Assembly (NCBI GenBank): GCA_030146405.1
Contig: JASLBS010000071.1
Span: forward strand, 1 to 30,715
Origin: Arthrobacter sp.
Lineage (GTDB): Bacteria > Actinomycetota > Actinomycetes > Actinomycetales > Micrococcaceae
Direction of reading: 5' to 3'
DNA: 30,715 nt
In this document: positions 1 through 7,949 of the stretch, piece after piece
Position numbering within the stretch: position 1 is the stretch's first letter
Layout: every line of letters begins with the position of its first letter
Made by a program: the position numbers and the translations under genes
Notes under the pieces: model-generated
The model's input: the letters and a program-made list of their open reading frames with translations, nothing else
Databases searched by the model: none
Told to the model about the DNA's origin: nothing

Positions 1-2
1 CC

Positions 3-1055
3 TGGTTCCTGAGCACGTATCCCCTGGAGGTCCTCGAGCAACCCAAGCTCACGGTGCTGCTCAAACGGCTCGGCATCCGCTCCCTCGGTGATTTCGCCGA
101 GTTCCCGGCCTCCGATGTCCGCAATCGCTTCGGCATCGAGGGTGCCCTGGCCCACCGCAGGGCGAGCGGCCTCGACCACCGGAACGTCGTGGGCCGGAAA
201 CCACCGCCCCAGCTGGACACCACGGCCGATTTCGAACCACCCCTCGCCCGGATCGACCAGCTGGCGTTCGCCTTCCGTGCCCGTGCCGGGGATTTCGTCG
301 ACGCTCTGCGCGAGGCCGGGCTGGTCTGCACCGTGGTGCGTGTCCTCCTCCGTACCGAATCGGGGGAGGTGTCCGAGCGCAGCTGGCGGCATCCGCGCTG
401 GTTCGACGCCGACGACGTCGTGGATCGCGTGCGCTGGCAGCTCCAGGGGACCAGTGCTTCGGACCACGGGCTCACCTCCGGCATCACGCGCGTCCACGTG
501 GTCCCCGACATCGTGGAGGATCTCAGCGACCACGCGGACGGACTATGGGGCACGGGACCGGACGAGGGCATCCACCACGGACTGGCACGGGTGCAGAGCA
601 TGCTGGGGCACGGCGCCGTCCTCACCGCGATCATTGCCGGCGGACGGCTCCTGGCGGACCGCCGCGTCTTCATCCCGTGGGGGGACACCCCCTCGGCCCC
701 GGCCAAGGCACCGGTGAAGGACCGCGAGCAGCCCTGGCCCGGCCGCCTGCCCGGCCCCGCTCCGGCCACCGTGTTCGCCGTTCCGGTGGCCGCCGTCGTC
801 GTCGATTCCCGCGGTAACCCCGTGGACGTGGACCCCCGCGGTCTCCTCAGCGCCGATCCGGCCTTCTTCAGTACCGGGACCGACGGTGAGCAGCGGCCCG
901 TCCACTCCTGGGCCGGCCCCTGGCCGATCGACGAGAGGTGGTGGGATCCGAAAGGCCGGGTCCTCAACCGTTTCCAGCTGGTGGACCAGTACGGGTCTGC
1001 CTGGCTCCTGCTCCTGGAGGACCACGCCTGGTGGGTGGAGGCCGGCTACGACTGA
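3..1055 (+). CDS. imuB: ImuB-like Y-family polymerase homologue, C-terminal part (5' end outside window)
   Basis: The frame is open from base 3 and runs to TGA at 1053-1055, giving about 350 residues; the gene begins before the window. The visible part starts in the helix-hairpin-helix/little-finger region typical of ImuB (LLKRLGIRSLGDFAEFP, then RFG and a GLDHR block) and continues through the long ImuB-specific C-terminus. ImuB is a catalytically inactive Y-family relative that, in mycobacteria, bridges the sliding clamp and DnaE2 during SOS mutagenesis. The dnaE2 gene follows 64 bp downstream on the same strand, which supports the call. The position that carries the clamp-binding motif in mycobacterial ImuB reads ADGLWG here (about 534-551), so the leading residues are not canonical. 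An ordinary DinB is less likely given the partner gene and the C-terminal length. Confidence 0.85.
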   Translation, partial: WFLSTYPLEVLEQPKLTVLLKRLGIRSLGDFAEFPASDVRNRFGIEGALAHRRASGLDHRNVVGRKPPPQLDTTADFEPPLARIDQLAFAFRARAGDFVDALREAGLVCTVVRVLLRTESGEVSERSWRHPRWFDADDVVDRVRWQLQGTSASDHGLTSGITRVHVVPDIVEDLSDHADGLWGTGPDEGIHHGLARVQSMLGHGAVLTAIIAGGRLLADRRVFIPWGDTPSAPAKAPVKDREQPWPGRLPGPAPATVFAVPVAAVVVDSRGNPVDVDPRGLLSADPAFFSTGTDGEQRPVHSWAGPWPIDERWWDPKGRVLNRFQLVDQYGSAWLLLLEDHAWWVEAGYD

Positions 1056-1119
1056 CGGCGCGGGCCCGCCGCACCACTGACAACCACAGAGCAGTACAGC
1101 CAGAACAGGGAGGGACGCC

Positions 1120-4100
1120 ATGGGCTGGAACAATCCACCTGTTCCGTGGAACGACTTCGAACGAAGCCTTTCCGACACCACGAGGCCCGGCGCACCGCCG
1201 GCAGGGGCCGATGGCGGTGACAGCCCGGCCTGGTCGCGGAAACGCCGGCCCTACATCGCTCCACCCACCGCCACGGCGCCGGAGGGCCCGGTGGTGCCCT
1301 ACGCGGAACTCCATGTCCACTCCAACTTCAGCTTCCTCGACGGTGCCTCCAGCCCCGAGCACCTCGCCGAGGAGGCCCAGCGGCTCGGCCTGACCGGAAT
1401 GGCCCTGACGGACCACGACGGGCTGTACGGAGCAGTCCACTTCGCCGAGGCGGCGGAGAAGTACCCGGGGTTCTCCACCATGTACGGCACCGAACTGTCC
1501 CTCGGACTGTCCAAACCGCAGAACGGGGAGGCCGATCCGGAGGGCCGGCACCTCCTGGTGCTCGCCCGCGGTTCCGCCGGGTACCACCGGCTGTCCACGG
1601 CCATCACCGAGGCCCAGTTGAAGGACGACGCCGAGAAGGGGAAGCCCCGTTACGATCTCGGGGAGCTCGCCGGGCACGCTGCCGGCCAGTGGATGATCCT
1701 CACGGGATGCCGGAAGGGGTCGGTGCGCTCGGCGCTCGTCACGGACGGGGAAGCAGCGGCCGAGGCCGAACTCCGTACACTCATGGAGCTCTTCGGCCGG
1801 GACTCGGTGGCCGTCGAGCTCACGAACCAGGGCAATCCGCTGGACACCGCGCACAACGACGCCCTGGCCGCCCTTGCCGCCCGCACCGGCCTTCCCACCG
1901 TGGCCACCAACAATGTGCACTATGCAACGCCCGCACAGCATCGACTGGCCTCGGCCCTGGCCGCCATCCGGGCCCGCCGGAGCCTGGACCAGATGGACGG
2001 CTGGCTTCCCGCCGCAGGATCCGCCCACCTGCGCAGCGGTGCCGAGATGGCAAGGCGGTTCAGCAACTATCCGGGAGCGGTGGAGCGGACGGCGGACATC
2101 GCCGCCGATCTCTCCTTCACCCTCCGCAGCGTCAAGCCCGGCCTGCCGAACATCGACCTGCCGGAGGGGCACACCCAGATGAGCTACCTCCGGGAACTCG
2201 TCCGGCAGGGGGCGGACAAGCTCTACGGGGGCCGGGCCGATGTCCGGGACCGGATCGAGCGTGAACTGGCGGTCATCGAGGACAAGAACTTCCCGGGCTA
2301 CTTCCTGATTGTCCACGACCTCGTGCACTACGCGCGCAGCAACGGGATCCTGTGCCAGGGCCGTGGATCGGCCGCCAACTCGGCCGTCTGCTACCTGCTG
2401 GAGATCACCGCTGTGGACTCCATCAAGTACCAGCTCCCCTTCGAACGCTTCCTCTCGAGCATGCGCGACGAGGAACCGGACATCGACGTCGACTTCGATT
2501 CCGACCGCCGGGAGGAGGTCATCCAGTACGTCTACCGCAAGTACGGGCGGTTCAACGCGGCACAGGTCGCCAACGTGATCACCTACCGCCCCAAGTTCGC
2601 CGTCCGTGACATGGCCAAGGCCCTCGGCCACAGCCCGGGCCAGCAGGATGCCTGGTCCAAGCAGATCGAGCGGTGGGGCGGATCCGTCTCGAGCACCGAC
2701 CACGACATCCCGGAATCCGTGGTCGGTCTGGCACAGGAGGTCCTGACGTTCCCGCGCCACCTGGGCATCCATTCCGGTGGCATGGTGCTGACGGACCGGC
2801 CCGTGGGAGAAGTATGCCCGATCGAGCATGGGCGGATGGACGGCAGGACGGTCCTTCAGTGGGACAAGGACGACTGCGCCTGGATGGGACTCGTGAAGTT
2901 CGATCTGCTGGGTCTCGGGATCCTGGCAGCCATCCAGTACAACTTCGACCTCGTGCAGCGGCACTTCGGGGAGAAGTGGGAGCTCTCGACCATCCCCAAG
3001 GAGGAGCAGGGCGTCTACGACATGCTGTGCTTCGCGGATTCGGTGGGAGTCTTCCAGGTGGAGAGCCGCGCCCAGATGGGCATGCTCCCCCGGTTGCAGC
3101 CCCGCCAGTTCTACGACCTCGTGATCGAGGTGGCGCTGGTGCGCCCCGGGCCCATCCAGGGTGGAGCCGTGCATCCCTACGTCAAACGGAAGATGGGCGA
3201 GGAGGAGGTCCGCTACCTCCACCCGGACCTCCAGCCCGTCCTCGAGCGGACCCTCGGTGTGCCGCTGTTCCAGGAGCAGCTCATGCAGATGGCCATGGTG
3301 GTGGGTGGGTGCACCGGAGCGGACGCAGACCTCCTCCGCCGCGCCATGGGGTCCAAGCGCGGTGAGGAACGCATCGATTCGCTGAAGGCCAAACTGTACG
3401 AGGGCATGGAGGCCAACGGGATCACCGGGGACACGGCCGACACCATCTACAACAAGATCCATGCCTTCGCGAACTTCGGCTTCGCGGAGAGCCACTCGAT
3501 CAGCTTCGCGCTGCTGGTCTACGTCAGCGCATGGCTACGCCTGCACTACCCCGGTGCGTTCCTCGCCTCACTCCTGCGCGCCCAGCCCATGGGGTTCTAC
3601 TCGCCCCAGACACTCGTGGCGGATGCTCGCCGCCACGGCGCCGTCGTCCTCCGACCCGACATCCTGCACTCGGGTGTCCATGCGGACCTCGAACCGCTGG
3701 AAGGCTACGACCCTCCTGCCCGGCCGGGTGATCGCACCACCGGGATGGACTGCTGCCTGGAGGACGAGCAGGAGCCGGTGGGCTACTTCGACCCGGACAC
3801 CCCCTTCGACTCCACCGTGCACCGGCGCGACGGCAATTACGCCGTACGCCTCGGCCTGGCCAGTGTGGAATCACTGGGCGTGAAACTGGCGGAGAGGATC
3901 GTCACGGAGCGGGAGCGGAACGGGCCCTATCCGGACATGCCCGACCTCGCCCGGCGCACCGGCGTCAACGCGGGCCAACTGGAGGCCCTCGCGGCGGCAG
4001 GGGCGTTCGATTCGATGGGCCTCAGCAGACGCGAAGCCCTGTGGAACGCCGGACCGGCGTCCACCGAACGCGAGGGCCAGATCAGGGGGACCGGCGTGTA

Positions 4101-4542
4101 CATCCAGCCTCCACTGATGCCCGAACTCTCGGACATCGACAAGGTGGGCTCGGACCTGTGGTCCACCGGCATCACACCGGACGACCACCCGGTACGCCAT
4201 GCCAGGAACCGGCTGCGGCGCCGTGGGGCCCTGACGGCGTCGGAGTTGAGGACGGCGGAGTCCGGGCGGCGGATAGAGGTGGCCGGAGTGGTGACCCATC
4301 GTCAGCGCCCGGCGACCGCCAGCGGCATCACCTTCCTGAACCTCGAGGACGAGACAGGGCTGGTCAACGTGATCTGCTCGGTGGGTGTGTGGCAACGCCA
4401 CCGCCGGGTGGCACGGGAGGCCAGCAGTGTGATCGTCCGGGGAGTGCTCGAGCGATCCCCCGAGGGAGTGGTCAACATCGTGGCCGACCGCATCGAGGTG
4501 CTGCAACTGAAGGCCACCACCAGGTCACGCGACTTCCGCTGA
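1120..4542 (+). CDS. dnaE2: Error-prone DNA polymerase III alpha subunit DnaE2
   Basis: 1140 residues, starting at ATG 1120 behind GGAGGGACGCC. Residues 1-60 are a poorly ordered extension. The PHP domain follows, with HVHSNFSFLDGAS at 65-77 and LTDHDGLYG near 96-104. The polymerase palm carries PDIDVDFD at 453-460, where D456 and D458 match the metal-binding Asp pair of DnaE. A C-terminal OB-fold (near 1048-1090, GITFLNLEDETGLVNV) ends the protein. The HSNFSFLDGAS signature and the imuB neighbour identify DnaE2 rather than the replicative DnaE1. Family knowledge: DnaE2 is the translesion polymerase of the ImuA'-ImuB-DnaE2 mutasome, induced by DNA damage. I found no convincing LexA box in the 64 bp upstream, so the SOS promoter probably lies before the first gene of the cassette, outside the window. 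Confidence 0.95.
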   Translation: MGWNNPPVPWNDFERSLSDTTRPGAPPAGADGGDSPAWSRKRRPYIAPPTATAPEGPVVPYAELHVHSNFSFLDGASSPEHLAEEAQRLGLTGMALTDHDGLYGAVHFAEAAEKYPGFSTMYGTELSLGLSKPQNGEADPEGRHLLVLARGSAGYHRLSTAITEAQLKDDAEKGKPRYDLGELAGHAAGQWMILTGCRKGSVRSALVTDGEAAAEAELRTLMELFGRDSVAVELTNQGNPLDTAHNDALAALAARTGLPTVATNNVHYATPAQHRLASALAAIRARRSLDQMDGWLPAAGSAHLRSGAEMARRFSNYPGAVERTADIAADLSFTLRSVKPGLPNIDLPEGHTQMSYLRELVRQGADKLYGGRADVRDRIERELAVIEDKNFPGYFLIVHDLVHYARSNGILCQGRGSAANSAVCYLLEITAVDSIKYQLPFERFLSSMRDEEPDIDVDFDSDRREEVIQYVYRKYGRFNAAQVANVITYRPKFAVRDMAKALGHSPGQQDAWSKQIERWGGSVSSTDHDIPESVVGLAQEVLTFPRHLGIHSGGMVLTDRPVGEVCPIEHGRMDGRTVLQWDKDDCAWMGLVKFDLLGLGILAAIQYNFDLVQRHFGEKWELSTIPKEEQGVYDMLCFADSVGVFQVESRAQMGMLPRLQPRQFYDLVIEVALVRPGPIQGGAVHPYVKRKMGEEEVRYLHPDLQPVLERTLGVPLFQEQLMQMAMVVGGCTGADADLLRRAMGSKRGEERIDSLKAKLYEGMEANGITGDTADTIYNKIHAFANFGFAESHSISFALLVYVSAWLRLHYPGAFLASLLRAQPMGFYSPQTLVADARRHGAVVLRPDILHSGVHADLEPLEGYDPPARPGDRTTGMDCCLEDEQEPVGYFDPDTPFDSTVHRRDGNYAVRLGLASVESLGVKLAERIVTERERNGPYPDMPDLARRTGVNAGQLEALAAAGAFDSMGLSRREALWNAGPASTEREGQIRGTGVYIQPPLMPELSDIDKVGSDLWSTGITPDDHPVRHARNRLRRRGALTASELRTAESGRRIEVAGVVTHRQRPATASGITFLNLEDETGLVNVICSVGVWQRHRRVAREASSVIVRGVLERSPEGVVNIVADRIEVLQLKATTRSRDFR

Positions 4543-4623
4543 CGGCGCGTGACCGCCGTGCGCCGGCCCCGGGCTGCAGCGTTCCCGAAGGCACAGGGCG
4601 GCGACGAAACAGGGCCGACGACG

Positions 4624-4656
4624 AAGGAGGGCCCCCGCAGTGCGGGGGCCCTCCTT
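4624..4656. terminator. Strong bidirectional hairpin terminator
   Basis: A perfect 16-bp inverted repeat (AAGGAGGGCCCCCGCA, then its complement after one G) sits between the convergent dnaE2 and tRNA-Leu transcripts. In practice the loop would open to about seven bases. The U-tract is poor, as is common in high-GC actinobacteria. The position suits both transcripts. Confidence 0.8.
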
Positions 4657-4662
4657 GTGTTG

Positions 4663-4745
4663 TGCGCGAGGGGGGATTTGAACCCCCACACCCTTTCGGA
4701 TACTGGCACCTGAAGCCAGCGCGTCTGCCGTTCCGCCACTCGCGC
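4663..4745 (-). tRNA. tRNA-Leu (anticodon CAG)
   Basis: The minus strand folds as an 83-nt class II tRNA. The acceptor begins GCGCGAG and ends CTCGCGC plus discriminator A. The anticodon stem is CTGGC/GCCAG around loop TTCAGGT, giving anticodon CAG (reads CUG, the dominant Leu codon here). A variable arm (TATCCGAAAGGGTG) and a GGTTCAAATCC T-loop are present. The 3' CCA is not encoded. A tRNA-Leu next to fhaA also occurs at the Mycobacterium tuberculosis locus, so the synteny looks old. Confidence 0.95.
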
Positions 4746-5065
4746 AATTTCGAGATTCCAACAGCCCGCGACGAGCGCAGGTGTTGTGAACAGCAGAGAC
4801 AAGCATAACGGAGCGCCGGCACAATTACCTAAACAGCGGCGTGCCCAGCCCGACGGGCGATGACGACGCCCCACCGCCCGTGCGTCCGAATCGTTAGGAC
4901 AAAGTGATCCGGCGTGCCCCCGCTTGGAGTCCTTTACCAGAGCACCCCAGTAGTATCGGATGGAACATGCCCGGCTGGACGCTGCCGTCCACACGGCCGG
5001 GAGACGCCCTGCGGCAACCTGCTGCCGGGCCGGAAACCACGGTACGACAGGGGAGGAGGCGGCGT
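4746..5065. promoter_or_regulatory. Divergent intergenic region upstream of tRNA-Leu and the fhaA operon
   Basis: These 320 bp hold no credible coding frame and should contain the divergent promoters for tRNA-Leu (minus) and fhaA-pknB (plus). Possible -10 elements are TATGCT on the minus strand (4802-4807) and TAGTAT on the plus strand (4951-4956). Neither has a convincing -35 at normal spacing, so both are tentative. A purine-rich ribosome-binding site (AGGGGAGGAGGCG) lies just before the fhaA ATG. Confidence 0.4.
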
Positions 5066-5806
5066 ATGGGCATTCTCGACAACGTGGAGCGCGGACTCGA
5101 AAAGCTGGTCCGGGGTGCCTTCACCACGGGCTCCCGTTCCCAGGTGCAACCCCTGGAGATCGCCAGCGCCCTCCGCAAGGAGCTCGACAACCGCTCCCTC
5201 GTCCTGTCGCAGGGGCGAACACTCGCCCCGAACGTCTTCACGGCCCGCCTCTCGGACTCGGATTTCGAGCTCGCGCAGCAGTGGGGCTCACCGCTCGCCG
5301 AAGAGCTCTGCGACGTGGTGATCGCCCACGTCAACAGTCAGCAGTACAGCCTCCAGGGACCCGTCCGGGTGTCCTTCGAGCACGATCCGGACATGAGAGC
5401 GGGTGTCTTCGAGATCGATTCGTCGATCGAGAAGCAGGCCGAGGCACGCCGCCCGGCCGGCCCCGCCGCCCCGGCAGCGCCGCGCCACCAGCCGACGCGC
5501 TACCAGCCGGTCCTGGAGCTCAATGGCCAGCGCTACTCGATCAACTCGCCGTCCATCGTCCTCGGACGTTCCTCCGAGGCCGACATCCTCGTCGACGACA
5601 CGGGCGTGTCCCGCCGCCACCTAGAGATCCGTGCCCAGGACGGGCGCGTCTACGCCGTCGATCTCGGTTCCACCAACGGCAGCTACGTCAACGGCCAGCG
5701 CGTGAACGGGCAGATGGAGCTCTCCGACGGCTCCATGATCACCATGGGCCGATCCCGCCTCACCTTCCGCCTCCTCCCGACCCAGGGCGGGGGCACCCAG
5801 CGATGA
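5066..5806 (+). CDS. fhaA: FHA-domain protein FhaA (DUF3662 N-terminus)
   Basis: 246 residues. ATG 5066 is chosen because the protein then begins MGILDNVERGLEKLVRGAF, the usual FhaA opening, and a strong ribosome-binding site precedes it; frames extending further upstream are non-coding leader. The DUF3662 domain spans about 1-115. An Ala/Pro linker covers 125-145. A C-terminal FHA domain covers about 148-237, with the phosphothreonine-pocket residues GRS (167-169), SRRH (182-185) and GSTNGSYVNG (201-210). Family knowledge: FhaA binds phosphorylated partners of PknA/PknB, including the MurJ-type regulator, at sites of cell-wall synthesis. First gene of the seven-gene operon; its TGA overlaps the fhaB ATG. 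Confidence 0.95.
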   Translation: MGILDNVERGLEKLVRGAFTTGSRSQVQPLEIASALRKELDNRSLVLSQGRTLAPNVFTARLSDSDFELAQQWGSPLAEELCDVVIAHVNSQQYSLQGPVRVSFEHDPDMRAGVFEIDSSIEKQAEARRPAGPAAPAAPRHQPTRYQPVLELNGQRYSINSPSIVLGRSSEADILVDDTGVSRRHLEIRAQDGRVYAVDLGSTNGSYVNGQRVNGQMELSDGSMITMGRSRLTFRLLPTQGGGTQR

Positions 5807-6291
5807 GCGACGCCGGAGAGCTGACGGTCACCCTGCTGCGCTACGGGTTCCTGGCGCTGCTGTGGATCTTCGTCCTCAGCGCGGTGGGTGCGCTGAAGCG
5901 GGATCTGGTGGTGGGCCACCGCAACAAGGTGGGCACTCCCACCGCCCGTGAGATCCGCAAGAACCCAGAGCTCGTCGAGGAGCCCGCACCGGTGCGAACA
6001 CCCGCCCGGCAGCTGGTCGTCACGGAAGGCCCTCTCACCGGAACATCGCTGGACCTCGCCGCCAGTCCCATCCTCCTCGGCAGGGCACAGGAGGCGACCC
6101 TCATCCTCGAGGACGATTACGCGTCGGGGCGCCATGCGCGCCTCTTCCCGCAGGGTAGTCGCTGGTTCATCGAGGACCTGGGCTCCACGAACGGCACGTA
6201 CCTCGCCGGTGCGCAGCTCACACGCGCACTGCCGGTGGACCCCGGGGTTCCCATCCGGATCGGTAAGACGGTCATTGAGTTGAGGCCGTAG
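5803..6291 (+). CDS. fhaB: Membrane-anchored FHA-domain protein FhaB (FipA-like)
   Basis: 162 residues; the ATG at 5803 overlaps the fhaA stop (ATGA). One N-terminal transmembrane segment (about 11-31, YGFLALLWIFVLSAVGAL) is followed by a basic stretch and an FHA domain at about 68-160. The domain has the expected LLGR (91-94), SGRHARL (108-114) and DLGSTNGTYL (125-134) pocket residues. The short length and N-terminal anchor match actinobacterial FhaB/FipA. Family knowledge: it recognises phosphothreonine on kinase substrates and takes part in cell division and wall regulation. The pstP gene starts two bases after the stop. Confidence 0.93.
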   Translation: MSDAGELTVTLLRYGFLALLWIFVLSAVGALKRDLVVGHRNKVGTPTAREIRKNPELVEEPAPVRTPARQLVVTEGPLTGTSLDLAASPILLGRAQEATLILEDDYASGRHARLFPQGSRWFIEDLGSTNGTYLAGAQLTRALPVDPGVPIRIGKTVIELRP

Positions 6292-6293
6292 GC

Positions 6294-7949
6294 GTGCCCC
6301 TCGCCCTGAGATTCGCTGCTCGCTCCGACGTGGGCATGGTGCGTGCGAAGAACGACGACTCCGCCTACGTGGGCCGCTACCTCGCCGTCGTGGCCGACGG
6401 CATGGGCGGCCATGCGGGCGGCAACGTGGCCTCCGCCTCCACCGTGCTGGATCTGGTCCACCTCGATCATGGCGAGCACGGCGGGGAGGCTGCGACACAC
6501 CTCGCGGACGAGATCCAGACCGCCAATTCGTTGCTCTCGGAGCTCGTGGCCACCAATCCCCAACTTGCGGGAATGGGAACCACGGTCACGGCCATCCTGC
6601 TCGAGAAGGATCAGCTGCGGCTCGCCCACATCGGTGACTCGCGTGCCTACCGACTGAAGAACGGTGTCTTCGAGCAGATCACCACGGATCACACCTTCGT
6701 GCAGCGCCTCATCGACGAGGGCCGCCTCCGGCCGGAGGAAGCGGAGGTCCATCCGCACAAGAATGTGCTGATGCGCGTCCTCGGTGACGTCGACGCGAGC
6801 CCGGAACTGGATCTCGAGTCCTTCGATGCCGAGCCCGGTGAGCGCTGGCTGCTCTGCTCGGACGGTCTCAACGCGGTACTGAACGATCGCCTGGTGGAAC
6901 AGGTCATGCGATCCACGACCGACCTGCGCGAATGCGTCAACACGCTCGTGGACATGACCCTCGCGGGCGGCTCTCCGGACAACATCACCATCGCGGTGGT
7001 GGAGGTGGCCGAGGCGCACGACGACGACGCCGCACCTCCGGTCTCGATTCCACCGGCGCGGCAGGCAGCAGGGGAACGGGACAATCCCGTGGGCGACGGC
7101 GGATCGACCTCACAGGAGATCGATCGGAACGGCGACCTGCCGGGCGCCGCCATCCGTGCGGACATCATCCGCCGTGACCTGCTGACCCGGCCCCACGTGC
7201 TCGTGGGATCCGCGGCCCTGGCTACCGAGACGGGTCAGATACCCATCGTCACGCAGCGCTCCACCGAGCGTCGTGCCGCCATGATGCTCACCCACGGGGC
7301 GGATCCGGGCGGTGGTGGGGAGACCGAGGACGGCACCCCGCCTGCACGCGCACGGCGCTGGCTCGTCCCGGCGTTCCTCTCGCTGATGACCCTCATCCTC
7401 ATCGCGGTGGTGGGATTCGGCTACACCTGGACGCAGACGCGCTACTACGTGGCCGAGACCGACAACCGGGTGGCGATCTACACGGGCGTCCCGCAGTCGC
7501 TGGGCCCGGTCAGCCTCAGCAAGCTCTACGAGACCACGGACATACCGGTGTCCAATCTGCCCGAGTACCAGCGGTCGCAGGTCATGAGCAGTCTGCCGGC
7601 CGCCAGCCTCGAGGAGGCGGAGCGGATCGTGGGTGACCTGCGGAGCGAACTACGCGCCGTGGCCTGCGCTCCCGCAGATTCCGGAACTGGAACTCCGGCA
7701 CCCTCCCCGACCGTGAGCGGAACACCTGCTCCGTCCCCCACCAGCACGCGTCCGGCAACGGGCACCCCGACCGCGTCGGCCACCACGGCACCGAGTGGCG
7801 TGCCGTCTACCCGGGCCACACCCGGCAGCGGGACTCCGGGTGCGGATGCCTCCGGTGCTCCCGGGTCGCCGACCGCGTCGGCCACCGCGTCATCCGGGGA
7901 CGACTCCTCGGCATCGGGCATCGATTGCGGAGGTACGGCCAGTGAGTGA
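6294..7949 (+). CDS. pstP: PP2C-type Ser/Thr protein phosphatase PstP
   Basis: 551 residues from GTG 6294, preceded by GAGG at suitable spacing and two bases after fhaB. The PP2C catalytic domain covers about 5-240, with metal-binding motifs RAKNDDSA (17-24), ADGMGGHAGG (34-43), HIGDSRAYR (112-120), SDGLN (189-193) and GSPDNITIAV (226-235). A juxtamembrane linker leads to one transmembrane helix (about 355-378). The extracellular part contains about 80 ordered-looking residues and then a roughly 85-residue Thr/Pro/Ser/Gly-rich tail bounded by C458 and C545. Family knowledge: PstP dephosphorylates PknA/PknB and their substrates. Its last codons overlap the rodA GTG. Confidence 0.96.
   Translation: MPLALRFAARSDVGMVRAKNDDSAYVGRYLAVVADGMGGHAGGNVASASTVLDLVHLDHGEHGGEAATHLADEIQTANSLLSELVATNPQLAGMGTTVTAILLEKDQLRLAHIGDSRAYRLKNGVFEQITTDHTFVQRLIDEGRLRPEEAEVHPHKNVLMRVLGDVDASPELDLESFDAEPGERWLLCSDGLNAVLNDRLVEQVMRSTTDLRECVNTLVDMTLAGGSPDNITIAVVEVAEAHDDDAAPPVSIPPARQAAGERDNPVGDGGSTSQEIDRNGDLPGAAIRADIIRRDLLTRPHVLVGSAALATETGQIPIVTQRSTERRAAMMLTHGADPGGGGETEDGTPPARARRWLVPAFLSLMTLILIAVVGFGYTWTQTRYYVAETDNRVAIYTGVPQSLGPVSLSKLYETTDIPVSNLPEYQRSQVMSSLPAASLEEAERIVGDLRSELRAVACAPADSGTGTPAPSPTVSGTPAPSPTSTRPATGTPTASATTAPSGVPSTRATPGSGTPGADASGAPGSPTASATASSGDDSSASGIDCGGTASE

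Noticed and set aside
1145..1172. GTTCC-GT-GGAAC and CGAAC-like motifs as a LexA site for dnaE2
   Set aside because: They lie inside the dnaE2 coding start and do not fit the actinobacterial SOS box well enough.
964..3495. Long open frame on the minus strand across dnaE2 (843 codons)
   Set aside because: It mirrors a certain gene in high-GC DNA, where antisense frames stay open by third-position GC; its translation has no recognisable domains.
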